From contig JAANDG010000006.1 in the NCBI GenBank assembly GCA_036852015.1, forward strand, positions 310,001-374,000: a DNA stretch of 64,000 nt. The letters are read 5' to 3'. This document shows positions 11,018-22,949 of the stretch, piece by piece. A program made the position numbers and the translations under genes. How positions within the stretch are numbered: position 1 is the stretch's first letter; the number at the start of each line of letters is the position of its first letter. The stretch comes from Pelodera strongyloides (Eukaryota; Nematoda; Chromadorea; Rhabditida; Rhabditidae). Below the pieces are notes generated by a model that was given only the letters and a program-made list of their open reading frames with translations, did not search any database and was not told the DNA's origin.

Positions 11018-12935
11018 ATGGCGGCCTTGCGAGGAGCGCATATGTCCCGAATGACTGGGTCCAATGTGGGCCAGCAGCCCTCCATATTCGATGTCATGTC
11101 CCAGGAGTCTCTGATGACGTCACTCAAACCTGCACTCAAACATCTCGTCAGGGTGAGGCATTCGGACCTGTATTTTTTTGATTCTGTCAGTAATTTATTC
11201 TCTACTGGAGGTCTTTTTTTGTTTGTTTATAGGTGTGTTAATCTATACTAAATCTGTTATTTTAGACCTTTGGCTTAATAATATCTAGTAACAGAGAGTT
11301 TTAAATGTGTAAAACAACTAACTAAATATACTAATCACATTTAGTATCTGGCCCTTGCCTATCCTGAACGCTTCACGAAGGCACACAGCTGGTACGATGA
11401 ACTCTACCTCACATTTGATCTCCTACTTCAGAACCATTTCCTTAGGAAGTTTGGTAAGTAAATGCGATGTTACCTACTAATTTTCGCCGGGCTTAGATGC
11501 GCCTATTGTTTTATTGTTAAAAAAAGTATGAGATCTATAACATAAAGAAATAAATTTATTCACAGGTGCATCGTTCTCTGAAAATTTCTATGGTATGAAA
11601 AGAGTGGTGCAGAAGACCGGACAGATTCCTTCTCAGGGATTCGCTAAATTCCGATCACTTGGATTACTGGTAAGTGATTGATTTCTACGTTTATGAATTT
11701 AATTCTTTATTGGATTCCTTTAGAGACTCCGCGTTCGTGATCGACAGTTAACTACGATTCATTTTAGGTATTGTGGCCATACATTCGCGACAAACTGGAC
11801 AGATTGCACGACGAATTAAAACATCAACTTGCACATGTCAATGTGACAGTAAGTTTTTCTCAACGCTAACCTAAGAAGTACACATTTTGTGATAATTTCA
11901 TACAGTTTGCTTATTTTCGTTCTTTCATACATCATCAGATATTGAAAGAGTTTAAAAATCGAAAAAAAAAATGAATTTGGAAATCTCTTATGCAATTAAG
12001 TTATCAGTTTTCTTCAGAATCAACAATTAAAAATTCGTGTGGCGAAGATGTTTGTCGAGTATTACCCATTACTCAAGAGCATTCTAAGTGCCGTCACCGT
12101 AATTCTTCAGCTCGCCTACATAATAAACAGGTAAGTGGCAGGCGTAGACTCGCTGGTTGGCTCTTTCAGGTTGAATTTAGTTTCAGAAACAAATATTTTA
12201 AAATATTTTGTACCTTTTAATTTGTAGGAGTACAATACACTCGCCGTTCCTATTCTTCTCGGGTGTTCGACTGGAGAAATTAACTCCGCAGGATCTGGAG
12301 GCATTTGACAGCATACCAGCACATCTTCAACCAACTGGGTATGATGAAAATAATAATGGAAAACGTTGTTATTGAGCAAAAATAAAATCAGTGATGTGGG
12401 GACATGCTACCTTTCACTTATTGTATTTGTGCTATTTAGAATCATCAACCGTCTATGGCGTATGTTCCTCTCTCTTCCTGGCGTATTCAGTCGACTCTTT
12501 GGATATGGCCTCTTCTTCATACAGTTCATCGATTTCATGTACAATTCCGACATGGGATCACAATTTTCTAAGCAGAACTTGCCGTGGAACGTTCCCGAAG
12601 CGCCACATAAGGTTAGTATTGGTTTGACCATCATTTGTGAGACTACGTTTGGTTTCCAAGTCAAAAAACGCATACAAAGTATGAAACCACATAAAGCGGG
12701 AACAAAGGGCTACGTAATTTTTTTTTAGCTTCTCAGCGAGGATTCAGTGCAGCTTTTGGAGACGAACAAGTGTCCGATTTGCATGCGTCGACGAGACAAT
12801 GACACAGCTCTGAGTGTGTCCGGCTATGTTTTCTGTTTCCATTGTATTGACACACATGTGAGAAAGTATGGTAACTGCCCAGTGACGGGTTTACCAGCAA
12901 CCATCCAATCACTGATCAGGCTCTATCAGGGATGA
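11018..12935 (+). CDS. prx-12: Peroxin-12 (PEX12), peroxisomal RING-type E3 ligase subunit
   Basis: Eight exons: 11018-11152, 11345-11453, 11566-11669, 11768-11848, 12018-12130, 12228-12338, 12440-12611 and 12729-12935. They total 1032 nt and 343 aa, close to the 359 aa of human PEX12. PEX12 forms the peroxisomal membrane ubiquitin-ligase complex with PEX2 and PEX10 that recycles the PEX5 receptor during matrix protein import. The N-terminus has QQPSIFDVMSQESLMTSLKP, matching the family's conserved QPSIFE..QDSLM. SFSENFYGMKR follows in the next segment. Two hydrophobic helices are around SAVTVILQLAYII and LFGYGLFFIQFIDF. The C-terminal degenerate RING has CPICMRRR, SGYVFCFHC and CPVTG, with five cysteines as in other PEX12 proteins. 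The chosen ATG aligns with the human start (MA..GAH); an AG three bases earlier (TTCAG|G) could be a trans-splice site. Poly(A) signal at 13257-13262. Convergent with the SRT gene. Confidence 0.95.
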
Positions 12936-13643
12936 TACGAATAATATATAGATAAGCCATATGATACCCATTTCTTTCCTTGAATAGAATAATGGTCGGC
13001 AGCCGCAATTTTTTGTTGTTAAATATTTTGTTTTCATCTCCTACAATAATTTGTTTTCGTCATGTCTGATTCTCTTTTCGTGCGCAACACAATGTTTTGG
13101 TATAAACTGTACGCTTGAAAAGTAATGTTATTCTTGTTATTAATGTTTTACTAAAGCATGCTGTGCTGACTTCACTAGAGCTTTTCCATTCCACTTTTGC
13201 ACTTGCCCATCATCCGTTTTGTTACTCTTCACTGAATGTGTTTGACAGCGGTTATGAATAAAACAACGTAAACCTATTCTGCATTTATTTCATTAAAAAG
13301 CAAAATGATCTACAACATTCTTGTATAAACAACACTTGAGCATCGACGACTTTTAATGCATTATGCTAATGTAACACTCTATGCTCTTGTTTGGTGAACC
13401 TGATTTATAATTGATTAGTTGATAAATCAAGCTTATGGAGCACGATGAAGCTTGTCGACCATCGTATGAAAACTCGCAATACATTCTTTGTTGAATAACA
13501 AGCTGCTGTTTACTGATTTGTAATATCGTATTAACAAAAATTACAACAAATAATCGATGTTGTGTATATGATTCTGATATCATAATTTTGTGTAGGTAGA
13601 CGAATATAAGAGGAAATATTTATCTTTTCGTCCAATCTGTAAA
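12936..13643. other. Shared 3' region of convergent PEX12 and SRT genes
   Basis: The 3' UTR of PEX12 has AATAAA at 13257-13262. The minus-strand 3' end of the chemoreceptor gene follows. No coding exon was seen. Confidence 0.55.
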
Positions 13644-15515
13644 TCACCGGAAGGTTGTATTCAAAGGAATCCGTTCCGTGCGTTTCGTACTCATCTCAAG
13701 AGAAAGTCCCTGGATACGTTCTTCTATCCGTTCTGAGAGGAACATAGCAAAAACCCCTTTTCGAATGGTCTGATTCATCGTGAGGTAGACGAACGAGATG
13801 GAACCTGAACATGTATTCTCTAAACTCGGGAAATGCTGATTACAATAAAACAGTACCATGTGAACCCGAAAAAAATAGAATATACATCCATACCATGACT
13901 GGCCTGCCAAGTTAGTTGAGCAAAGATGTAAACATGTCTTGAAACCACTTTGTCTTGCATGTAGACATATAAGAGCGCAGCAGACATATTTATCATGCAA
14001 ATGATAAACGATTGGAAGAAGATCTCAAAGAAAAAAATCTTTAGTACCTCACATTAGTTTCACAAATTCATTAGATCTATAAGGTACATATTATTTCACA
14101 ATTTCCGTTATTACCTACATTAGTTTTGTTTATTATGTGTATTTGATCTGCACGCAGCATTGCTTTCTTTGCTTGTCATTGTGCTCAATAAATTATAGTA
14201 TGCTAACATTCCGCGCCAGTATGTTGCCGTCTGAAATGTATTCCTAGTTTTTGTCCAGGATAATTTAATTCATCCCTTCATGCGTTTGCAGATTTGCAAT
14301 ATGGTACGGTTGCTACGGAAACGGATCGAATTGCTAGGATAATGCTGATTGTTCCCAACTTGTTTCTGCATCCTTCCCACTATTCGTGTTGAGGGAAATG
14401 AGGCCTTCTTCGAAGTTCGCATAATTTTCGAACACAAAACCGCATATAGCGTAGATAGTACAAGTACAGTACCATAATTGTTGACTGAATGAGCAACGTT
14501 GGAGAATTGACCCTAAACACTGTGTCCTTGAAAGACAATTCAATTTACGGCAACAAATCAATTCTTCGACTAGCACAGTAAAATATACTCGGAATTGCAT
14601 TTTGAGCGTATTAATTTAATAATGTCGACCATTACACTGTGTTGTGTTCGACTGCGTTCAGTGTTCACTATGTTCGACACTTCGACAAAAACACTGTGTT
14701 CGACTAATGGTCTAGTTCTTTGGTAAAAACATGTTTGCATGTAAATATTATTCAGAAACTCACCGTTCTGTGCAGGCCTGTGTCCACGAATGGATCGAAA
14801 AATGAAGTGTGATATTTAACTGAGTAGATCAGGGGATTTGTGAAGAAGAAAAAGTAAAGTGAGTATAGAAGAGCGAATAAAAGTAGAAACCATGTGCGGT
14901 TTCCTTCGAATAGCTTCACAAGGGGACGATATCTCCACAGATCGACACATCGGTTTATTGCCAGAAGTATACACGTAGCACAGTTGTTGCACCAGAGACC
15001 TCAAGGAACCACAGTCACTGTATTCGTAACTTGCACCTTATGCACGTTCACTCAAAAAATTCGTAACAACATCGTAATAAATGTTATTTTTTTTAATGTT
15101 AATAATATCTTGACTTACTTAATGCGAAGCATCCCCAAACGTACATTAGTTTCGGATGATCACAGTAGGAAATGCCACTCAAGGAAAAGTAACCGCAAAT
15201 AGTTGAATTGAGAGTCAAACAAAGATTATCGACAATGCCGAGGTAGAACATGATCTTAAAGCATGAATATCTTGCTTGTTCCTCTCGTCCAATCACCAAA
15301 AGGCAGGGGAGATAAAACATCTAAAAATAATAAATTCATGGTTAATTCTCGATTTCACATGAATTCGAGTACTTATCTAGTGTCTCCCTTACCTGATAAA
15401 TAATTCCGGAAATAATATAAATCAGCCCAATAACAGCGTCAGGTTGTGCTTCCGAAGTGCACGTAATGTTATTCAACGGATAAGTGTCAGAAGATGAAAT
15501 TAGAATTCGATTCAT
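13644..15515 (-). CDS. Serpentine chemoreceptor, SRT class (7TM GPCR)
   Basis: Six exons: 15393-15515, 15119-15320, 14764-14999, 14360-14512, 13894-14038 and 13644-13804, giving 1020 nt and 339 aa, the usual SRT length. SRT proteins are nematode G-protein-coupled receptors of the Str/Sr superfamily, presumed chemosensory. Family signatures in order: GLIYIISGIIYQMFYLPCL (TM1), SCFKIMFYLGIVDNLCLTLN (TM2), ALSLWCNNCATCILLAINRC (TM3), NVAHSVNNYGTVLVLSTLY (TM5), RMQKQIFFFEIFFQSFIICM (TM6), LTWQASHGSISFVYLTMNQT (TM7) followed by IRKG. NNITC near the N-terminus is a potential glycosylation site. The donor after exon 4 (CAA|GTTGGG) is weak but is fixed by phase and family alignment. An ATG 14 codons upstream (15557) is possible. 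All seven membrane segments are intact, so this is probably a functional gene. Confidence 0.9.
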
Positions 15516-15557
15516 TCTGAACTGTTTATGTTGGCATATGGCAAAGTGCTGAGGCAA

Positions 15558-18065
15558 CGAATCGGAAGGATGCGAACAATTATAATGAAATTATAAATAG
15601 AGTTGACTACGTCCTCGTTGCCAGCTATTTACTAAGGTCGTGTGTCTGCTCCGTTTTTCTGTATTAAACATTCGTCTAATGCAGGTGAGAAAAAAATCCA
15701 AAAACATTCGACACTTCGGGAGTTTTTCTGCTAAGAATTTGAAAACCCTTTTACTATAGGAGGTGCAAATGTGTTGTGAAGGCCACTGTAAGTTGTTTTG
15801 TCAACTGCGCTTCTCGACAGATTAGTGCGAGGTTCTACTATCCTCATATATAACTGTGATTTGATTTCAGACTGTCAAACTATGGGGGGAAAGGTGTATG
15901 AGTCGAACTTTTAGGAATTAACCCGGTGCTTTCAATGGAGAGGTTTCAAGTCATTAAATGAGATATATTATTATTTTCCACATTAAACGAAAGCAGACAA
16001 CAGCTTCATAACTATGTAATTTGACCCTCCAAGGCCAATTATGGCCGAAATGCTAGTATAATAACAATATTAATAACTTTGTGTTATTGCTTCCAGAATC
16101 CGAAAACGCAGGTGCATTTGTAGTAGGTGCAAAACGTCAGTAAAGATAACGATTACAAAAATTCCAATATTGCTAAGTAAAAGGAAAAGTTGGTTTCAGA
16201 TAGTTTTGGTTTCAGATAGTTCGCTTCCTGACCACAGATGGCGATCCTTTTCAATCAGAGACCTGGTTTCTCTGCCCGAGATAGTTATATTACTTGAAAA
16301 ATATTAATGATAAATGCTAAAACAATGTGGCAAATGTATCTTCAGGTCTTTACTCTCTTTTTATCATTGTATGCAAGAAAGTACGAACGCTCATCCATAC
16401 ACCATTTTTTCCAGAATGGTGGGAATTTCCATAAACAACAAACTCTGTGGACGAAAAGAGGAAATAGGGTCAGAAAATCGTAATTCTAAGGTTCCGCTGG
16501 CAGTGGGTCGTTTGTCGGTTTTAACTTCTCGAAAAGGCGGTCCTTACCTTTCTATTCGCATACCTAATACACATTTACGCACATTCAGAAATTTTTATCG
16601 TATCGTGTTTTTTAGTTGAGTTTCAAATAAATAAGCACAAAATATGTACCCATTTATAAATTTTAATCAAGCTTACTGTACGGATTATTGGTAGAATTAC
16701 ACAATAGGGTGAATAAGGGAAATAAGCTATTTCCTATTTGCCACGATAAGCGCCGATCATGTTATTTTCGTTATTTTCTTTCAGGAAAGCCTTTTAAAAC
16801 GAGGGATGTAATTCGGAATTCTCACATTTTGCATATAAATGATGTGCAAAAAATGCTGTATTAAAAGAGACTGCCCCAACGGGTTCTGTTAAAGGAACCC
16901 TTTTCCGTCCCCTTTTTAATGTTTCCCATTGGAAATATACCCAGTGTGGTTCAAAATAAAGAAAATTAAATAGCTAGATCGAGGCTCCTCGCGGAAGGAT
17001 TATGCTCGGTGACCGCCGTTTTGACACCTCACTTTTATAGAACAACTTTCGTACCGTAGTCGGCGGAAAATAGCTGTATTGCGCTAGAGCGTGATAAAGT
17101 TGTTGTTATTAGAGAGTGAAACAGAGGTACTGTTGTCTAATCTTAAACGACATCCCGTTTATGCTTAGATATGTCGAAAATGAGCTCTTCCTGTTCACAT
17201 GACTCATGACTCTCAAACTCCCCCCCCCCCCCCCCCCCCGAAGTTTTTCTTGTGAAATACCCCCTGTCAGTACCTTTTCTGTGAGTAGAAGGTGGTTCTG
17301 ACTCGGGTTTTTTACATCTTGTCATGACCTCTTCTAACATTTTTGCCCTGGAAAAGTTGAAGCTGAATCGTCAATACCGAATTTCCTACCTGTTTCCATC
17401 AAGGTATTGAATGAAAGGGAAACAACCATGGTTTTATCGCAAGGAAAATCGCTTCATTTCTTGCGATGACCATTGTGGAAAAAAAGCTAATTTTCAACTC
17501 TACAAAATGGCACTCCTACTCCATACACCCTCTGGCTTGTTAGGTCCAATTGTTGACTACATATAACACCACTTTAAATTGGGTTGACTGAGCTGCGCAT
17601 CTGCAGCACCACGTCCTCTCTAAGTGCTTCGTTTTTCTGCTTTTAAGGGATCAATTTTTACAAATTATGTTCGTAGTTCCGCGCTGTTTTTTATTATTCC
17701 TGAAGCGAAGGTAAAAGTATTAAAGGAAGGTCTTCTCTCTTATTATTCCACCCACATTGTTGTTACTGGAATCATTGGTACTAGAAGTTTCAAGTACTTT
17801 GGTTCATATTTCAAATCATATGGAAATCATATGCTTTTTGAGATTTTGTGCTGTTTTAAACCATTCAATGATTATAAGAAAAATAAATGACGCTCCTTTG
17901 CTCACCCATGTCTGCACAGGACATGTAAAAGGCCATATGATGGAAGATGTAACTAGACAGTTTAGAATCTTTGACCAACAACAAAATACACCTCTCAGTA
18001 AAAACAACAGTCTACCGTCTAAACAATTTTGATGCAACTCCGTTCTTTTCTGAAAATTATTTCAG
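15558..18065. other. Intergenic, no supported gene
   Basis: Mostly AT-rich sequence. It contains a C20 homopolymer at 17220-17239. Open frames such as 16314-16619 and 17624-17890 lack splice support and family resemblance. Confidence 0.4.
17220..17239. repeat. C20 homopolymer
   Basis: Twenty consecutive C residues in an otherwise AT-rich stretch. The exact length may be inaccurate in an assembly. Confidence 0.8.
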
Positions 18066-18235
18066 AAGTTGCACTAAACCACGTTGCAGCTGCAATATAC
18101 TTTTTCAACGTTTATGACAAATTACCAAGGAAACTGCATCTTCTTTATATTGGCCTTTTATGGGATTGTGCGTCCTTTCAAAGAGGATTATCACTAGCTT
18201 TGGACGGGCTCTTCGTTTGCGCAACTAATTTGTAA
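18066..18235 (+). pseudogene. Possible remnant of a serpentine-receptor C-terminal exon
   Basis: An exon-like stretch follows the acceptor AATTATTTCAG. It reads VALNHVAAAIYFFNVYDKLP, then two residues on LHLLYIGLLWDCASF, and stops within an AATAAA (18234-18239). Two hydrophobic segments separated by a short polar loop, with an LW-x-C region, resemble TM6-TM7 of nematode chemoreceptors. The conserved NxxIR tail is missing and no upstream exons with TM1-TM5 were found. It could be a decayed receptor, or a chance frame in T-rich DNA. Confidence 0.25.
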
Positions 18236-18849
18236 TAAACAACTTTCATTTGCCTAAAGACATCTCATGATAACTGACTTTTCCTAAAAATTTATGACCT
18301 TTTTCCCGCTATTTTCTGATTGCTGCCTGATGATGTACGTCGTTCAATAACGATTGTTTTGTGCTTAACATTATATGGGCTACATAAATATTTTGAACAA
18401 ATATAATGCAATTGGTATTTAATGATATATTCCCTACATGTTCGTCAAGTTTATTTACTTTGTTGCTAAATCGAAATACGCCATTACAGAAACACTGCAA
18501 TCTGTTTACTTATTCTGACATGTGGTCACAAATGTATCCCAAATGGGAAAGCACTAGTTAATTGCATTCATTTTACTTTACGGCGTCACTAGTTGAAGAG
18601 CTCTCTTGGTGCGTGTCGCCTTTGTTTTTCTTTCTGAACTATTCGAAACATTTTTCCGTCATCATAATATGCATCATAGTAGATCAGATCGCAGATTCTT
18701 TTGCGTGGTTTTTGATAGGAATCATCATATAATTTCAACTTCTGGTGTATAGTTGTATTTCAATTGGTTTGGTACGTTCGTGTGTTTTTTTTCTGTTTAT
18801 TACTGTTAAATATTGAATTCAAATATGTACATCTACGCTTTGCATAGGC

Positions 18850-19100
18850 AGGTGGGGGCAGTGTCTCAAGAGCAGCGCGGGCACTGCTATTTGTCGGTTC
18901 GACTCCTACCCGGGCAGATCAAGCCTTATTAGAGTGCATTGGTAGCAATTTCGTTTGCCGAGGAAAAGGTGCTCAATCGCTATCCGTGGCCCAGAAGCGA
19001 AATCACTGAAACCAAAAACCTAGAGCAGGCCGGACAGTGAAATTTCATTCGCCTGGCCCGCGCAGAGTTCGGTTCTCTTGCGAAGACGGGTCTAACCTTA
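18850..19100 (+). repeat. tRNA-like (SINE-like) GC-rich block
   Basis: A GC-rich stretch starts GGTGGGGGCAGTGTCTCAAG, which resembles a tRNA 5' half with an A-box. A perfect B-box, GGTTCGACTCC, is at 18896-18906, followed by CCGGGC. The acceptor stem does not pair, so it is not a functional tRNA gene. An internal RNA polymerase III promoter followed by an unrelated body fits a tRNA-derived SINE. No second copy is in the window, so this rests on box recognition alone. Confidence 0.4.
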
Positions 19101-20190
19101 CCTTTTTTATCGTGTGTACGTAATACGCAGTATATTGTTTATATCCTGTATTATTGAAAACCACTTTACCAGAGGGCCAAAATAGGAGCACAAAGTGTTT
19201 TTAATCCACAATAATCACACTGTTTATTTTAATCCCCAATAGTCACAATGATTAAATAAAATTGCATATTTATTTCCTCATTTCACTATAATCACCGAAA
19301 TATCTAAATTTGTGTAATCTGCATTAAAGTTTATAACATCTCATTTTGTCGGTTTTTGCAGAAAGTAAAAGGTACAAATTACAGGAAAATTAGTGCGAAA
19401 TTATTTTTGTGTACGTCTCATTATTTGATGGAGCAACGCTGCATCTTTGACGTGAAGATACAGTCACTTTATTCACGGATTTTTTATGCTTAAACTCATT
19501 TACACTTTATTCAATTAACGGAGAACTCAATTCCTCTGGGATTACAGAGCGCCCTTCTTTCTGCTAAAAAAGCCTTTCCAACACTTCTGTTAGTTCATTA
19601 AAATGACCATTTTAATAACATACCTCCAGACTTATTTGCAGGCGCTTGTTCTTTAATTGGGTGATTATTCCATACCCATTTTCTTTACATCAATAGAGTA
19701 ATACATACACATTACGTCATACAAATGCCAATTACCAACAAGCTGTTATTAGTGAATAATCCCGCGAGCTAATATGAATGCATCATAAGATACACCAATC
19801 ACTTGTAAACAAAATTTCCTGATTGATCAGAGCTGTTAATACTGAAGCGGGCTTTATGGGAAAGTCAGGAAAAGACCAGCAATTCTCTGGAGGGGAAAAT
19901 TGAATACATCTCGGATTGACTCTATTCTAAAGACTCCCTAAGGGCATGAAATACCCCGACGCAACCAATTATCTCCTCCCCCACACACATACACGCAAAA
20001 TAATCGGCAAAGTTTCCGAAAGTCGTATATTTTGTTTTTGGTTTATTCAAGTTATGATTTGGCTGTGCATTCATAACCAGCATATAAACTCAACACAAAT
20101 GGTGTTTGAAAGACGGGTTATTTATAAAAAATAACGAAGAATTGCTTTCTCATATTACTTTTTCGATGAGGGCCTCCAGATAATATATAG

Positions 20191-20192
<2 letters not shown>

Positions 20193-20239
<47 letters not shown>
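20193..20239. repeat. (TA)n microsatellite
   Basis: About 47 bp of alternating T and A, with further imperfect TA-rich sequence to the left. Confidence 0.9.
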
Positions 20240-20243
<4 letters not shown>

Positions 20244-21233
20244 TATTATCCTGTGTTCCTGCACGTAGCATACGTTTCTTTTATCGTCATGTTTCATGTT
20301 AATTGTGTTAATAACTACACTAACTTTGCACTATGTAAATACATCACCGTTTCTGATTAATTTGCACAATATGAAAAGTTTGGATAGAAAAATACCCTCT
20401 TGAGGTGCTCAATCTAATTCCCGGTCTTAAAACTTAATAGAATTCCTTATTGTATGTATTAGTAAGGATATCGAACGTTTTTCGAACGTCCCATGTTTTC
20501 AGGTCATATGGCTGGAAAGGTGTAGAATTCCATATCGCGCACTCGTTTCCAACGCAAGTACATGTCTAATTACTACCTAAATGCTACTTATTTTTTTTTC
20601 CATTCACCCCCTATTTTTCAGCAGTAATTTACTCGCTCGTATTTCGCGCATTTTAAGAAATCGTTTGCCTTTGATTATTGTTTTATTCATAATTTTATAA
20701 GGGTGTAATTTTTGACTTGCCATATCAACTTGTTGGACTGAAGCCCCATTTTCCTCTTTTCTGAATGTAATTCCATAAGTGATATAATTGAAAGAATTGC
20801 AGAAACGTCGAAAAGGGATCTCATATACTCATTTGATAGCAAAAGTTGTGCCATCGAATGACTTGTGGTGGCTCTTCACACATCGATCCGGACCTGAGGA
20901 ACAGAATTGTATGCTATTTTTCTTATTCATAATTTGTATTCCAATAGGATACCACTAGAGAAGCGAAAAATAAGAAATTCAGCGGACAAACTTATATCTC
21001 GGTAACATAATGGCTGGTGGAAGGCACGTAGGAAACCGTCCGCTTCTCGACGGATTGATGTTAACCGGGCAGCATAAATCTGAATTTCTAATTTCATCAA
21101 CCCGCTCTACTAAAATACCCGCTAAAATGTCCGCTATGTCCGCTAAAATGTCCGCAGACCCGCTAAATGTCGCTCTACTGAAATAAAGGTTAATTTGTTC
21201 CATTTTGCATTTTTATTTATATTTTCTATGCAG

Positions 21234-22949
21234 ATGGACGAGGCAACAAATGCTTCAGTGAATGGCACAGATCAATCAGTGTATGGACTCATTGTCTTCC
21301 TCGTGATTTTCATCTTTTTTGCCACACTGACTTCTGGTCTTTTGGTGTGCTTGACGAAGATTTGGTGCGGGTTCAAAGGAAACGAAAATACAACTGGAAA
21401 TTTGAGTGAAGTACGATTAACTTATAATAGCGGTTTATTGGTTAACAATCAATACAAATAAAGAACGTCAACCAAAGGGAACCCTAAGACCCCGCGCAAT
21501 CTTATTTCGTTGTATTTCTTAACAGAACGATAGCCTACTAGAGAAAATTATGAATTTCATATATCATTCTTGGTCTCATTTGGAAAGCCAAAACTCATTA
21601 CCACTATTGAATAAACTGTGGGAATATTGTGAACTTAGGTTGACTGTGAAATAACTAGACATACGGGAAATCGTGGAATCCCGTTTACTAAAATGTGACA
21701 TAACATAGCCCGTTTTCCTTTTAAAACTAATATACTTTCAGAAAGCGCGCGAGGATATATTCCATTCTCCCATATTTCTCGACGGTAGTGACAGCGAGGA
21801 CGAAAGCACGGCACAACATACGTTATCAAGTAAACAACTCAGCATATTGATATGAGCTCTCGATAGATCGCAAATATTTCCAAGGTTTATCGATGGCTTC
21901 CGCTGCGCATTTCATAAGACCTACCACAAAAAAATCAATTCGACGCAACTATTGCACTACTGTTAGTTGAATAATAACAAAAAAGTTTCCCAGTAAGTTT
22001 TGAAGTTAACTACTCAAGCATGTGAAACATAATAAATGCAGATCGTGGCTTTATTTCATAGCAACGGAGAGCAGAGCTTTACGATGCGCTTATTTCTGTT
22101 TCCTGATTTCGATGTAATATGCTTCTCTTTGTTTCAAGCTTCGCGGCGTCCTTCAGCTCGCAGAACTTCTCGCCTATCACAAGCCTACTATGTAAGCTTT
22201 TGCACGGTCCTTAGTTGCACAAACTCCTTGACTTTTATGTTGTGCTTGAAGTTTTTGTTATTTTTTTTTGCATGCTTAATGGTTTGTAGTAGACATTTCT
22301 GCAGCTCACCCATTATAATCGAAATAAACCAATTGCGTTGGAAACAAACGATGAAATGCAATTTCGTTTTCATGGTTGATTTACCGCCGTTTTATCATTA
22401 GAGAACAACGGAAAACAATTGTTCATAATAGTTCTACTATGGGATAAATAAATACAACCATAGTTTGTTTCGAAAATGTGAATTGAATATGCATTTGTTT
22501 TATCTGTTTATTGAATGTTTCAGCAGCCCGTATAAGAGATCTTGTTAACAAATCGACGATTGAGTGTCATCCGGTCAGTTTTCCTACATGCTATATCGTT
22601 TATTGAATAATAATCAATTATATTGTTACCGTAAAGGTGCTACCAAAGACAATAATACATCTGCCCAGTTGTTCCAGCATAGTAGAAGTGCACCTATTTT
22701 CGGTTGAATTCTCCTCAATGTTTCATTCAGGAGGTCTATATAACGCCTAACGGCCCGGTTGCCTGTATCGCTGGTTTAGCTGCGGGTGAAGCTATGGCCC
22801 TTACCGGGGAAGCTGACAAGTTGCTGCCCCCTCTACCACCACTCCGACCGCCTTCATCTTCTCTATTCACTCATTGTTTACCAACGAATGGGCACAAGCA
22901 CAGTTTCTTTGTTCCAGTCCATGATCCATCAGCAGTCATTCATGTTTAA
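21234..22949 (+). CDS. Single-pass membrane protein with acidic, Ser/Arg- and Pro-rich tail
   Basis: Four exons: 21234-21410, 21742-21829, 22139-22191 and 22731-22949 (537 nt, 178 aa). The ATG immediately follows TTTTCTATGCAG, a good spliced-leader acceptor. The N-terminal 15 residues contain two N-glycosylation sequons (N6-A-S, N10-G-T) and no signal peptide. One strong membrane helix follows (about residues 17-42, LIVFLVIFIFFATLTSGLL), then a basic patch. The tail has an acidic Ser run (DGSDSEDES), an Arg/Ser segment (SRRPSARRTSRLS), YYEVYITPNG, and a proline cluster (LLPPLPPLRPPSSS). This suggests an extracellular N-terminus and a cytosolic signalling or adaptor-binding tail. The family is not recognised. 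A further exon-like piece at 22525-22574 breaks the phase and was left out. The gene converges on the OATP gene at a bidirectional poly(A) signal. Confidence 0.7.

Larger units (their letters stand above)
18236..21233. other. Intergenic with SINE-like and TA repeats
   Basis: Apart from the SINE-like block near 18.85 kb and the TA repeat at 20.2 kb, no feature was supported. At 21115-21170 there are short irregular repeats of CCGCTAAAATGT just upstream of the next gene. Confidence 0.4.

Noticed and set aside
22525..22574. Extra exon reading ARIRDLVNKSTIECHP in the 21.2-kb membrane protein gene
   Set aside because: It has good borders but breaks the phase between the exons at 22139-22191 and 22731-22949, which join in frame without it. 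It could be an alternative exon.
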